Source of the DNA: a virus
DNA: 40,732 nt
IMG/VR virus record: IMGVR_UViG_3300009068_000005
Span: 1-40,732 of that record
Direction: 5' to 3' (one strand)
This document shows, in pieces, positions 29,873 through 40,107 of this stretch. How positions within the stretch are numbered: the first letter of the stretch is position 1; the number at the start of each line of letters is the position of its first letter. A program made the translations under genes and the position numbers. The notes beneath the pieces are model-generated. The model saw only the letters and a list, made by a program, of their open reading frames with translations, did not search any database and was not told the DNA's origin.

Positions 29873-32800
29873 TGAGTTTTTCTGACAATCTTGGTAATTT
29901 TGCCAGCAATCAATTAAATAAAATTGGTAATGAAATTGGCTGGACTGTATTAGGACACGATATTGCATCTGTGGCATCCAATGACAAGTCTTGGGTTGGC
30001 GATGCATTTCAAATAGCAGGAGATGTTTTTAAAGGTTCTCTTGCTGGTATTACTTACGCACCTCGTAAGGTTCTAGGTGCAGCATTTAATGATGTTATCC
30101 TTCCAGTTGCCCGTACTTCATACAATGTTGGCGGTAAGTATGCTCGTGAGCCATTGTCTGCAGGATTACTTGGCTTAGCCACTAATGATTGGCAACAGTC
30201 TTGGGCACAGCGTGGAGAAATCTCTGCAGGTCAGGCTACTGCATACTTACAGTCACGATTTGACCCAACTCAGTCAGGGCTTCGTGGTGACTTTAATATC
30301 TTTGATGCTAATGACCGTAAAGTTTTTGATACTAACTGGGAATATCGCACCCTGTCAGGTGCCTATGATACCTTCTTTACAACAGTAACTGACCCACTTG
30401 GTAAGGTTGGTAAGGCTGCACAACTTGCTCGTAAGGCTCTAGTTTTACAACCAATGGGTGCAACCGATGCTGGTTTAACACAATTAACTAAAGATTTTTT
30501 AATACCAAAAAGCACACGCAATGTAACTATCCTTTCACCACAAACCCTTGCTACTAAAATCAATGAGGGTCGTGATGCAACTGGTGGACTTTACAATAGC
30601 ATGGAGTGGTTTGCTAAAAACGATAAGTTAGCAATCCGCAATCATCCTATGGTTGCTGCATCTAACGATGCCGATACTCTTGCATACTTACTTGGTGAGG
30701 CAAAAACTACAGATGATGTAGCAGATGTATTACTTGCCACTGCAACTAAAGACACAGAGGCTATGGCTCGTCTAGTTGCAAAGCGTAAAGACATGGCTTT
30801 TGTTATGGATAAATTAAAGCCAGTATCTGAACTTGATAAACAAATTATGAACAATATGCCTACTAACGCTATTGTTGAAGATTTAAATATCCTTGATGCT
30901 GCAGCAACACATGTTGCCTACGCTATGAACGACCCTTATATTAAGTATCTAACAGGTTTAAACACAAAAGGTCTTGATTTAGCCAAGCGTACATTTGGTA
31001 ATGCAATGGCGCAGCGTGGTGCTATTCGTTCTGCTGAACGCCAAACATCTCGTGCATTAGGTGAAACACCATCACCCACTTCATATCCAACACTTGGTAT
31101 TTTCCAACCAACTAAGTATCACCCAGTAGTAGCAGTAGTTAACTTTGCTGAACGCTGGGCTGGAGAACGCCCTGCTGGTTACTTTAATGCTAACCACTCT
31201 GATTCATTTAATGAAATAAAAGCAATGGGTGGCATGCTTCGCCGTATTGTTGGTGATGAGGCTGCTGCTCCTATTATTGCTCGTCATTATGATGACTTTA
31301 TTACAGCAGGAGATATACCTGAGGCTCGTGCTCGTGTGGCTGCATCTTTTGAAGAATTAGGAATTGCTCAAGTTAATAAGTCACTTGGTATTTCAGATGA
31401 AACTGCTAAGTATATTTGGGATGCTTACAAAGGTCGCCGTAAAACTGCAATGGATAGTATTCGTGACCGTAAGTTCTTAATGACAAATGATGGAACTATT
31501 CTTAAAATTCCTTATCTTGAACGCCAAGGTGCTAACGCATTGCCAATGGTTGACCTAGAAAATTATGCTCGTGTTCTTAAAGAGAACAGTGGTTTGATTA
31601 AGGCTATTGACGGTAGCCATGGCATTGTTGACCCAGATGAATTTAAATATATTGCTGGAATTATGAACGATATGTGGAAGGCTTCTGTACTTCTACGCCT
31701 TGGTTATACAGTGCGAAATGTTGGCGAAGCATCAATGTCTATCATGGCTAAAGGCTATGGATTAGTTGCTGCCTCAGAGTTAAGCACCGAAGGTGTTAAA
31801 AAATGGTACAACAATCGCGTTATTGGCGTAGAGCGTTTAACTGATAAGAATTTAGTATCTAAAGGTTTGCGTGAAGATTCAGTTAAACTTCGTCAGAACC
31901 TTGCAAGTGTTCAACAAGACCGTGCACAAATTGCTAGTTTAAACAAAGATATTGATGAGCACATGGCTGCTGTTGAAATTGCGTTTAAACGAGGACAACT
32001 AACAGAAGAACAAATGATGGAGTTCTTAGATGTTTCCTCATACCGCACAGGCGAGTTTATGTACCATGGTTCACCTACTGGACTTACTGGATTAAACCCT
32101 AATCGCCCATTGGCAATGAGTTACTCAGCAGAAGTAGCAGAAAAATATGCTGATGCTGGTATGCGAACCATCTCAGCAACTGAGATTCAAAAGCGTTTAA
32201 CTGGTACTGCTGGTCGTTTACCTAAAAATATTGAACTTGCTCCTGGCGCAGATATTGGAACACCAGAAGTATTTGCCCAAATGCCAGCAAGTGAATTTGA
32301 AAATGTAACACAATGGGTACTTGGTGTTGCTGGTATTGAACAAAATATTTTACGAGGACAAGCCTGGGATGAGATTACTGGTGAATTAGAGAAATTAAAT
32401 CCTTCTTCTCAGCAATGGGTAAATCAATTAGAACGCACTATTAAGCGCTCTGTAATTAACAAGCCAACAAAAGTTTATCGCATTACAGACAACATGGCTT
32501 TTTACAGAACACCAGTTGGTGGCATTGTTGATGAACCAGGATTTGTTGCTACAAGTAAAAATGCTGACATACCTACATCTCGTAATTTTTATCTTGAAAT
32601 TAAATTACCAAAGGGTCACCCTGGTTTAGATATTAAAAGCACTTATGATGATTTTGCTGCTCGTGATGCGTTTATTAAAAGGCGCAGTGAGTGGCAAGAT
32701 GCTCAAACAGAGGCAGAAGTTTTGCTTCCACCTGGAAGTAAGTTTAAAATTGTATCTCGTAGCCAACCTGACCCAGAAGGTAAAACAGCAATTAAGGTTG

Positions 32801-35800
32801 TTGTTGAAGCCATCCTTCCAAAGAAGGCTCCACTTCGTCAAGCATCTGGTGGCTTACAAACCATTGCTGCAGATATGCGTGAAGGTTTTATTAACAGCAT
32901 TGCCAAAGGCAATCAAGTAGAACTTCTTAATCCACAGACTGGTACATGGCGTGCTATTGACCCAGCATCTATTTCTCAAAGATTATTAGTTGAGGGTAAG
33001 TTCCGTATCCGTAAACCAGGTAACCAAGGACAGATTCTTCACTCTAAGGTATTTGGTACTCCAGTAGACCTTCGTTCCAATAATGGAACAGGTACTAAAC
33101 TTGGTTTAAACGACTACCCAGAACTTAAAAAACTTGGTCTTGATGCCCGTAAGCCAGACTCTTGGAAGGGTAAAGAAAAAGAATTATTTGATTGGATGCG
33201 TGCCAACGGTGTTGGTAAGTTAACACTTCCAGATGTTAAGGCTAATGGTCGTGCTACTGTTTTGGTTGACCCAACAATGGTTGAAACTGCAACCAACAAG
33301 CCAACTCAAATGCTTGCAAAGCGCCAACTTGATGCTATTCGTAACACTCGTGCAGTAACAAGTAATCAGTCTAAGGTTCTTCAAATTATTCAATCAACCG
33401 TTGAAAACGGTGGCGGAACATTTAAGTTTATGACTGGTGATGTGCCACAAGGTGGCGTTGCTGTAGCAGTTCGTGGTGGTACTTTTCAGTATAGCCTTGA
33501 TGCAGCCAAAGCAAATCCTGAGGCTATGGCTCAACAACTTGCCGAACACATTGAAAATACTATTGGTAAATTCTCAGAGGCTGACCACTTTGGAACTTGG
33601 GTTGCACCCGCCGAAGATGGTACTATGCATATCTGGGCTGAACCAGTCAATGTAATGAAGAATCGTGCAGAGGCTATTAAGGTTGGCAAAGGCAGAAACC
33701 AAAAGGCTGTCTTTGATTTAGATACTTTTGAAGAAATTAAAACAGGAGGAACAGGCGATGTCGGAGCAAGCGAAAACTTTGCATTGGGTCAAGGCACAAA
33801 AGCCGTTTGGTCAAATGTCACCAGAGGAACGCAAGGAGTTCGCCCAGAATCTAGCGAAGCAAATCGTACAGCAAGCCTCAGTGAACTTGCCACCCGTATC
33901 GGAAGCGGAAAATATCCAACCGATGGCATAGTTAATCTTGTTCGTGATTTAGCGGATAGAGATGCTCTTGTTAGAGCAAACCATGAAAACTTACTTGCTC
34001 GTCTTGATGCTCGTGTTGTTGAAGAAAGTCGTTTAAACGCACCAAAACAAATGCTTGGTACTGGTATGCGTAGAACAACGCTTTATGATGGCACAGTTAT
34101 TGAACATGGCGATGCTTTCCAAGGTGAACCTGGTCAGATTCTTGCACAACAAACTGACAATGCTGATACCTATAAGTTAATGGCAGATGCTCCATCACAA
34201 TTATTTGCAGCACGCTATGGCAACATGCAAGAAACTCGTTTAAGTGCAAGTGACCCACGCTACTTTAATGGCTACGCTAACTTTCTTAATAACTTCTTCC
34301 GTTCACCTACGGAAAATAAAATTGACCCAGTTATTGAATTATTCTTAAATAATAAAACTCCAGAGTTTGTTGTTAACTGGCTTCGCAAAGACCCAAAGGG
34401 TATTGCTTATGCCGAAAAGATGAACATTGATGACAAAGCATTTAAGGTAGCAAGTCAACGCCTTAATGTTGGAACAGATGCTGAGGACTTTGTAGGAAAC
34501 CTACATAGTGGATACCAACGCTACCTTCCAGATGCTGAAATTCAAGAAGCCTTCCGTGCTAATCAACTTGATGAGATGTGGCTCCGTAGACACTTTGCAG
34601 ACCAGCCTGCAATGCCAGATATTATTGGTAGCACAATTCCAGTTGGACAAAGAGTTAAACTTGGAAGTGCTGCTGGTTATCAAAAGTTTGTAGAAAAAGC
34701 ATTTTACTTCCTTGGTTCATTACCTGAAACAACACTTGCTCGTCACCCATTGGCTCGTGCTGTATACCGTACTGAAATGCAACAGCGTGGAAACATTGCT
34801 CTTTCCCTTAAGCGTTCACAACTTAATGACCCTAAAGCAGAATTAACACTTGATGAAATCAATGGACTTCGTAGAGATGCCGTTGAATCAACTCGTAAAG
34901 AAGTAAACAAGACTCTTTTTACTATTATTCGTAAGTCTTATGCAGGCGAAAAGATGCGTTATATTATGCCGTTCTTTAGTGCATGGGAAAATACTATTCG
35001 CCGTTGGGCAACTCTTTCTAAAGATAACCCAGTTGCACTTGCCAAGGCTGGTCAAATTACTGCAAGCCTCAGCAATCAAAACAATGTTGTAGACCGTGAT
35101 GGAAACATTGCAACTACATTTAGTTATGACAATGTAATTGTCCTACCTATGCCTGAAACATTTATGAAAACCATGGAAAAAATCCCTGGCGCTAGTGGAC
35201 TTGCCGCTGCTATTCGTAGCACTGGTGGTCAAGTAAGTATTCCAATTCGCTCCCTTGATGTTATGTTCCAAGGTGAAGCAACTGCTGGATTTGGTCCAAT
35301 CGTTGCATTACCTGCTGGTGAACTAGAAAAGATGCGCCCTGATTTTGAAACTATCCTTGCTCCAGTTATTCCTTTTGGTCCACAAGAAGGTAATATATTT
35401 CAAGCAGGCGTAAAATCAATATTGCCACCATATCTACAAAAGGCTGCACAAACTTGGTCAGCCACTCGTGATGGTCAATGGTCAAGAACATTTAACACTG
35501 TTTACCGTTATGAACTAATTAAATTTAAACTTGGTGAGCGTACTACTGAACCTACATTTCAAGATGTAGAAAGACTTACAAATGACATGTATAGAGTTAA
35601 AATGCTTTCTAACCTTATACTTCCATTTGCTGCACAATATGATTCACCATTGAGTTGGTATACACAGCAATACCGTAAACTACAACAAACATACGGTATG
35701 AAGGCTGATGCTCTATTCCTACAGATGTATCCTGAAATGGCTGAGGCAACAATCTCTGCTTCTATGAATAACACTGGCGTTAGTGCATCACAAAAAGCAG

Positions 35801-36501
35801 TTTCAAATATTCAAAAGTACAATGGCTTACTTTCTAAGATTGGCACAACCACTCCAGAAATGATTGGTTTTGTTGTTAATGACCCTAGTGGTAAGTATGA
35901 CTTTAGCAATGCTGCATACCAATGGCAGATGCGTAATAGTCCAGTACCTGGTTCAACTACTAACTTCCGTGGTCAGCGTGACCCAGCGCTTCTCAAGCAA
36001 GATGCAAACAAGAAGTCAGGATGGATTGATTACCGTAAGGGTATGGATTATCTTGACTCACAACTCTATGGTCAAGGATTCCAGTCTTATTCAGAGTCTG
36101 GTGCCGAAGAATTAAACCTTATGAAGCAAATGTATACTCAGCAATTAGCACAGGCAAACAAAGACTGGGCTGCTGATTTCTACAGTGTAGATAAAGGTAA
36201 ATGGATTTACCGTATGCAAACAATTAAGACAATCCTTTCTGACCCTGAGTGGGTAAAAGATAATGCATCTCGCCCTGTTGTTAACCAAATAGCAATCTAT
36301 TACAATACTCGTACACAAATTGCTCGTGAGTTAGCAAGTAGAAAAGCGGGCGGTGGAGCAGCATCCCTTGAGGCTAAAGATAATGAAGATTTAAATAGGC
36401 TTTGGACAAATACAGTTGCAACCCTGCGACAAGAATCAGGCGGAGAGTTTGATGCTTTCTACCAACGATTCTTACAAAACGACCCTGTGACTTTGGGATA
36501 G
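29872..36501 (+). CDS. Giant virion protein with ADP-ribosyltransferase-like domain
   Basis: A 2,209-residue protein, by far the largest here. Residues about 840-985 carry an ADP-ribosyltransferase signature: Arg870 in Val-Tyr-Arg-Ile, Phe-Val-Ala-Thr-Ser at 891-895, and Glu947-Ala-Glu949-Val-Leu-Leu-Pro-Pro-Gly, the R, STS and E-x-E motifs of the exoenzyme class. A second segment at 730-800 (Tyr-His-Gly-Ser-Pro-x-Gly-Leu) is reminiscent of the same fold. Near 1694-1715 a Met-Arg-Tyr-Ile-Met-Pro-Phe-Phe-Ser segment resembles a conserved patch of large ejected phage proteins. The remainder is mostly helical. It is probably an internal or tape-measure-like protein delivered into the cell with DNA. 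A small gene may be embedded at 33,758-33,931. Confidence 0.75.
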   Translation: MSFSDNLGNFASNQLNKIGNEIGWTVLGHDIASVASNDKSWVGDAFQIAGDVFKGSLAGITYAPRKVLGAAFNDVILPVARTSYNVGGKYAREPLSAGLLGLATNDWQQSWAQRGEISAGQATAYLQSRFDPTQSGLRGDFNIFDANDRKVFDTNWEYRTLSGAYDTFFTTVTDPLGKVGKAAQLARKALVLQPMGATDAGLTQLTKDFLIPKSTRNVTILSPQTLATKINEGRDATGGLYNSMEWFAKNDKLAIRNHPMVAASNDADTLAYLLGEAKTTDDVADVLLATATKDTEAMARLVAKRKDMAFVMDKLKPVSELDKQIMNNMPTNAIVEDLNILDAAATHVAYAMNDPYIKYLTGLNTKGLDLAKRTFGNAMAQRGAIRSAERQTSRALGETPSPTSYPTLGIFQPTKYHPVVAVVNFAERWAGERPAGYFNANHSDSFNEIKAMGGMLRRIVGDEAAAPIIARHYDDFITAGDIPEARARVAASFEELGIAQVNKSLGISDETAKYIWDAYKGRRKTAMDSIRDRKFLMTNDGTILKIPYLERQGANALPMVDLENYARVLKENSGLIKAIDGSHGIVDPDEFKYIAGIMNDMWKASVLLRLGYTVRNVGEASMSIMAKGYGLVAASELSTEGVKKWYNNRVIGVERLTDKNLVSKGLREDSVKLRQNLASVQQDRAQIASLNKDIDEHMAAVEIAFKRGQLTEEQMMEFLDVSSYRTGEFMYHGSPTGLTGLNPNRPLAMSYSAEVAEKYADAGMRTISATEIQKRLTGTAGRLPKNIELAPGADIGTPEVFAQMPASEFENVTQWVLGVAGIEQNILRGQAWDEITGELEKLNPSSQQWVNQLERTIKRSVINKPTKVYRITDNMAFYRTPVGGIVDEPGFVATSKNADIPTSRNFYLEIKLPKGHPGLDIKSTYDDFAARDAFIKRRSEWQDAQTEAEVLLPPGSKFKIVSRSQPDPEGKTAIKVVVEAILPKKAPLRQASGGLQTIAADMREGFINSIAKGNQVELLNPQTGTWRAIDPASISQRLLVEGKFRIRKPGNQGQILHSKVFGTPVDLRSNNGTGTKLGLNDYPELKKLGLDARKPDSWKGKEKELFDWMRANGVGKLTLPDVKANGRATVLVDPTMVETATNKPTQMLAKRQLDAIRNTRAVTSNQSKVLQIIQSTVENGGGTFKFMTGDVPQGGVAVAVRGGTFQYSLDAAKANPEAMAQQLAEHIENTIGKFSEADHFGTWVAPAEDGTMHIWAEPVNVMKNRAEAIKVGKGRNQKAVFDLDTFEEIKTGGTGDVGASENFALGQGTKAVWSNVTRGTQGVRPESSEANRTASLSELATRIGSGKYPTDGIVNLVRDLADRDALVRANHENLLARLDARVVEESRLNAPKQMLGTGMRRTTLYDGTVIEHGDAFQGEPGQILAQQTDNADTYKLMADAPSQLFAARYGNMQETRLSASDPRYFNGYANFLNNFFRSPTENKIDPVIELFLNNKTPEFVVNWLRKDPKGIAYAEKMNIDDKAFKVASQRLNVGTDAEDFVGNLHSGYQRYLPDAEIQEAFRANQLDEMWLRRHFADQPAMPDIIGSTIPVGQRVKLGSAAGYQKFVEKAFYFLGSLPETTLARHPLARAVYRTEMQQRGNIALSLKRSQLNDPKAELTLDEINGLRRDAVESTRKEVNKTLFTIIRKSYAGEKMRYIMPFFSAWENTIRRWATLSKDNPVALAKAGQITASLSNQNNVVDRDGNIATTFSYDNVIVLPMPETFMKTMEKIPGASGLAAAIRSTGGQVSIPIRSLDVMFQGEATAGFGPIVALPAGELEKMRPDFETILAPVIPFGPQEGNIFQAGVKSILPPYLQKAAQTWSATRDGQWSRTFNTVYRYELIKFKLGERTTEPTFQDVERLTNDMYRVKMLSNLILPFAAQYDSPLSWYTQQYRKLQQTYGMKADALFLQMYPEMAEATISASMNNTGVSASQKAVSNIQKYNGLLSKIGTTTPEMIGFVVNDPSGKYDFSNAAYQWQMRNSPVPGSTTNFRGQRDPALLKQDANKKSGWIDYRKGMDYLDSQLYGQGFQSYSESGAEELNLMKQMYTQQLAQANKDWAADFYSVDKGKWIYRMQTIKTILSDPEWVKDNASRPVVNQIAIYYNTRTQIARELASRKAGGGAASLEAKDNEDLNRLWTNTVATLRQESGGEFDAFYQRFLQNDPVTLG
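33758..33931 (+). CDS. Embedded (overprinted) small gene candidate
   Basis: A 57-residue frame lying wholly inside the giant virion gene in another frame. The ATG is eight bases after AGGAGG (33,743-33,748), as good as any ribosome site in the genome. The product is soluble, helical and protein-like (Glu-Gln-Ala-Lys-Thr-Leu-His-Trp-Val, then Ser-Pro-Glu-Glu-Arg-Lys-Glu-Phe-Ala-Gln-Asn-Leu-Ala). The overlapping part of the giant protein is by contrast Gly/Thr/Ser-rich and unstructured, as if constrained by the inner frame. The function is unknown. Confidence 0.5.
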   Translation: MSEQAKTLHWVKAQKPFGQMSPEERKEFAQNLAKQIVQQASVNLPPVSEAENIQPMA

Positions 36502-36505
36502 GACT

Positions 36506-37660
36506 ATGACAGATAAAGAAAAATATAACTTCTTAAAGCAGATGCATCCTGATAAGTCAGAAACCGAAATTGTTGCTGCAGTTAAAGATTTTAAAGTTCT
36601 TGAAAGTGGCATGGCTGGCGGTCAAATTGCTAAAGCGCTATTGAAATTTGGACAGTCTATTTTTGCTAAGAAGGCTGTAGAAGAAGGTGCTGTAAAGGCT
36701 GCCAAAATGAGTCTTAAGAAAAAGGCTGCTATTGGTGCTGTTGGTCTTTATGCTGGTAGTAAGGCTGCAGGTTCAATATCAAATGCTATTGGCGGAAACA
36801 AAGATACTACCGATACCACTGGTATGACTCAAGCAGAACTTGATATGGCTAACGCCGTTGCTGCTGCTAACTCTGCAGGACTTGATGTTAATTCACTTAT
36901 TGCTGGTCCAGGTGGACAACAGTTAAACCTTAGTGCTAATAACCTTCCAGCATTTATGGCTAAGTTTGGTCAGTCTGCCACTGGTTATGTTGGCATTGGT
37001 AATGTTGGAATCTTTACTGGTAAGGAAACCAGTGGTACTAAAACTGGTCCTAAAGGTATTATTTATCCAACAACCAAAAAAGAATTAGTATCACTTCCAG
37101 ACTGGAATAAATTGCTTCCAGTAGATGAAAAAGGACTTGCTTCTACAAAACAAAAGTTTGTTGATGCTGGCGTACTTGCACCTACAGATGGACTAGATAA
37201 AATTAAATCAGCGTGGGAAGCCTATGGCAAGATGTCATTAGAGTATAGCCGTGCTGGTCATAATGTTAGCCCATGGGATTTACTTAATATTCAAAAAGGA
37301 TTAAGCGGTAGCGGAAGTCAAACAACTACAACCATTGATGTAAGTCAAATGGCTGATGTTGATATTAAATCTACTGCCAAAAGACAACTTGCTCAATCAC
37401 TTGGTTTATCCAATATTGATGATGCAATGTATAAAGATATTCTTTCTATTGTTCGCAAGAACGAGGCTAAGCGCCCTACTAAATCAGTGCGTACTACCAC
37501 TGGTAATACTACAAAAGTTAAAACAACACCAGGCTATGGCACAGCAGATGTGCTTGCTGATGTTGAGGCTTACGCAAAGAAAGACCCAAGGTATGCAGAG
37601 TTCCAAACAGCAAATGTGTTTGGTCAAGGTTTAACTCAAGCGTTAGGACTTAAAGCATAA
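36506..37660 (+). CDS. Virion protein of unknown function
   Basis: A 384-residue protein with GGGATAGGAC upstream. An early Ala/Gly-rich hydrophobic helix (near residues 70-95, Ala-Ile-Gly-Ala-Val-Gly-Leu-Tyr-Ala-Gly) could insert in a membrane, as in ejected internal proteins. The rest is Lys/Thr-rich alpha/beta. Its stop codon overlaps the next start. With its neighbours it likely forms the internal or ejection complex. Confidence 0.65.
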   Translation: MTDKEKYNFLKQMHPDKSETEIVAAVKDFKVLESGMAGGQIAKALLKFGQSIFAKKAVEEGAVKAAKMSLKKKAAIGAVGLYAGSKAAGSISNAIGGNKDTTDTTGMTQAELDMANAVAAANSAGLDVNSLIAGPGGQQLNLSANNLPAFMAKFGQSATGYVGIGNVGIFTGKETSGTKTGPKGIIYPTTKKELVSLPDWNKLLPVDEKGLASTKQKFVDAGVLAPTDGLDKIKSAWEAYGKMSLEYSRAGHNVSPWDLLNIQKGLSGSGSQTTTTIDVSQMADVDIKSTAKRQLAQSLGLSNIDDAMYKDILSIVRKNEAKRPTKSVRTTTGNTTKVKTTPGYGTADVLADVEAYAKKDPRYAEFQTANVFGQGLTQALGLKA

Positions 37661-38610
37661 TGGCTGACACCTCATCAACGACTTCAACTACTAGCGCAAC
37701 CACTGCTGCCCCACCAATGGCAACATGGATTATTACTGCACTTTCAACTATTCCTGAACTTAATGCTGTATATCAAAAAGTTCGCAATGCTGACGGTTCA
37801 TTTAAATATGATGCGGCAACTATTGCCACAATGATTAACGACACTGAGTGGTACCGTTTAAACGGACCAACAGTGGCTCAAAAACTTATTGACCGCATTA
37901 AAGGTGGCGAGAATAACTACCGTGAAGGTGTTAATGAATACCGTCAGATAGTTTCAAAGACTGCTACAGAACTTGGTTTAGATGCATCTGACCCAGCAAT
38001 ATCTAGTTATCTTTCAGCCTTAGGCGAGAACGCATACCTACACAACTGGACACCATCACAACTTGAAGGTGTTATTACAAGCAACCCTGAAATAGTTAAG
38101 AAAATTAAAGGTGGATTATATTCAGCCCAAACAAGTGACATTGTTGATTATGCAAATACCATGGGTAGTGTTGTATCTGCTGGAGATGTAACAAACTATA
38201 CACAGCGTTTGTTAGGTCTTACAGATAAAAACGGTGTGCGTGTTCGCTCATCCGTTGATGATATTAAAGCAGAGATTCGCAAGAACACTGCTACTAAGTA
38301 TGGTGTCTTTGCTGACCAAATTAACGCTGGTGTAAGCCTATGGGATTTAACATCTAACTATCGTCAAAAGATTGCAGATAAATTAGAGGTTGACCCTGAC
38401 ACTATTAAATGGGATGACCCATTATTTAAAGATGGAAAGATTTTTCAATCTGTTGACCCTAAAGACCCAAGCAAAATTATTGCTCGCCCACTATGGGAAG
38501 CAGATAAAATGATTATGGCTGATGAGCGTTGGCAGTATACAAAAAATGCTGATGCACTTTATATGGGTTATGGCAAAGCAATGTTAACTAAATTTGGGAG
38601 GGTCGCATAA
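37660..38610 (+). CDS. Virion protein of unknown function
   Basis: A 316-residue, mostly helical protein. It opens with a Ser/Thr/Ala-rich stretch, then Trp-Ile-Ile-Thr-Ala-Leu. It has no membrane segment or known motif. Start and stop codons both overlap the neighbouring genes by one base, so three large virion proteins are translated as a coupled series. One GTTTAAAC copy encodes Leu-Asn near residue 67. Confidence 0.65.
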   Translation: MADTSSTTSTTSATTAAPPMATWIITALSTIPELNAVYQKVRNADGSFKYDAATIATMINDTEWYRLNGPTVAQKLIDRIKGGENNYREGVNEYRQIVSKTATELGLDASDPAISSYLSALGENAYLHNWTPSQLEGVITSNPEIVKKIKGGLYSAQTSDIVDYANTMGSVVSAGDVTNYTQRLLGLTDKNGVRVRSSVDDIKAEIRKNTATKYGVFADQINAGVSLWDLTSNYRQKIADKLEVDPDTIKWDDPLFKDGKIFQSVDPKDPSKIIARPLWEADKMIMADERWQYTKNADALYMGYGKAMLTKFGRVA

Positions 38611-39986
38611 TGGCAGTCCCAGATAGTAAATCTCCCACAACTGCTGTTCGTGTAGAACCAGGCGATACCCTTAGCCAAATTGCAAAAGATAATGGTTTAA
38701 CGCTAAAAGAAATTAGAGCGCTTAACCCTGTACTTATGAGCAATCCTAAGTATGACAATGGAAATATGATTTGGTCTAACACCAAAATTAACATTGCTCC
38801 TACCGCTGGTGTTAACGCAACTGCTAAAGTTGAAAAGCCAGTAACACCAACTCCAGTAGTTCCACCCGTAGTTCCTCCAGTAGTCCCACCTGTGGTTCCA
38901 CCTGTTGTTCCACCCGTAGTTCCACCTGTTGTTCCACCAGGCGAAGGTGCTAACACAAACCAAGGACCAGCCGTTGGTGGCAAAGGCGAAAACAATCCAT
39001 CACCTACTCAGGTAGACGGCGGAGGAGCCACTGGCGGCATGCCAGGGGGCGCTACAGCCTTTTCTGGTGGTTTTACTCAGGCTGACATTGATAAGGCGTT
39101 TAAGGCAGGCGAGGCAACAGCAGCCAAGGTTGCAGCAGATAATATCTATGCCAACAAGGTTAAGGCTTCTGACAAGTTAGTCACTCTTTTTAAGGCTCAA
39201 GGCATTGATGACCCTGGCTTTGCTAAATTTATTAGCGATAGCATTATGAACGATGTGTCTGAGGCACAAACCCTTATTGATATTTATGACCAACCAGTAT
39301 ACAAAACACGCTTTCCTGGTATGGATAAATTGCGTAGTAAGAATCGTATTATTACAGAAGATACTTACATTAAACTTGAAAATCAAATAGTTCAAACATT
39401 AAAGTTTTTTGACTTACCAGTTGGTTTCTATGACAACCGCACCATGCTTGGTTCAATCATTGGCAATGAGGTATCACCTAAAGAAGTACAAGATAGAGCA
39501 CAGGCTGCACAAGATTTGGCTAAGTCTACTAATCCAGAGATTCGTACAGCCCTTAAAGAGTTCTATAATATTGGCGAAGGCGATATTACTGCTAACTTCC
39601 TTAATGGAGATTTGGCTGGACCATTGCTTCTTAAGCAAGCACGAGCAGCAGAGATTGCTGGTATTGCAAAGGTAGCGGGCTTTAATGCATTTTCAGGTAC
39701 AGAAGCAGGACAACTTGCAGAACAAGATGTTTACAAGAATATGAACTTGACTGACTTGACTACTGCCATTGGTAAATCTGGTACACTTGCAGATACACAA
39801 CGCAGACTTGCTTATCTTGAACAAGGAACTTACTCAGACAGAGAAGCACTACAAGCAACAGTTGAATCTAATCAACAGGCAATACTTGCATCTCAACGCA
39901 GAGCATCCCGTGAAACTGCACGCTTTAGCGGTAGCAGTGGACTCGGAAGCGCATCGCTTAAGACAGGCAGCGAAGGCAACATATAA
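38610..39986 (+). CDS. LysM virion protein with Pro-Val repeat
   Basis: A 458-residue protein. Residues about 12-65 form a LysM domain (Val-Glu-Pro-Gly-Asp-Thr-Leu-Ser-Gln-Ile-Ala, Ile-Arg-Ala-Leu-Asn-Pro), which binds peptidoglycan GlcNAc chains. Residues about 82-110 are a rigid spacer of seven Pro-Val-Val-Pro units encoded by a 12-bp degenerate tandem repeat (38,854-38,941). The C-terminal 300 residues are helical. There is no catalytic motif. A wall-binding part of the ejection apparatus is a reasonable reading. Confidence 0.75.
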   Translation: MAVPDSKSPTTAVRVEPGDTLSQIAKDNGLTLKEIRALNPVLMSNPKYDNGNMIWSNTKINIAPTAGVNATAKVEKPVTPTPVVPPVVPPVVPPVVPPVVPPVVPPVVPPGEGANTNQGPAVGGKGENNPSPTQVDGGGATGGMPGGATAFSGGFTQADIDKAFKAGEATAAKVAADNIYANKVKASDKLVTLFKAQGIDDPGFAKFISDSIMNDVSEAQTLIDIYDQPVYKTRFPGMDKLRSKNRIITEDTYIKLENQIVQTLKFFDLPVGFYDNRTMLGSIIGNEVSPKEVQDRAQAAQDLAKSTNPEIRTALKEFYNIGEGDITANFLNGDLAGPLLLKQARAAEIAGIAKVAGFNAFSGTEAGQLAEQDVYKNMNLTDLTTAIGKSGTLADTQRRLAYLEQGTYSDREALQATVESNQQAILASQRRASRETARFSGSSGLGSASLKTGSEGNI

Positions 39987-40107
39987 AAGAATCCCCACCC
40001 TGATAGACCAGCCCAGGGGGGCGTAATAGTCTGGTAGCAATAGCCAACATGGTTTCCCCGAATCGTGTTTGTGGATTGCGAATACAACTAACAAGGGAGA
40101 TAGGTAG
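39987..40107. promoter_or_regulatory. Intergenic leader before the scaffold/capsid genes
   Basis: The gap holds a small inverted repeat (CCCTG 39,998-40,002 with CAGGG 40,014-40,018) and ACCAG/CTGGT further out. No T-run follows. It ends in a GGGAG ribosome site. It could control capsid-scaffold expression, but no promoter box is clear. Confidence 0.35.

Noticed and set aside
38588-38995. A 135-codon - strand frame with Gly-Gly-Thr-Thr repeats
   Set aside because: It is the antisense of the Pro-Val repeat in the LysM gene; composition is a by-product of that repeat.
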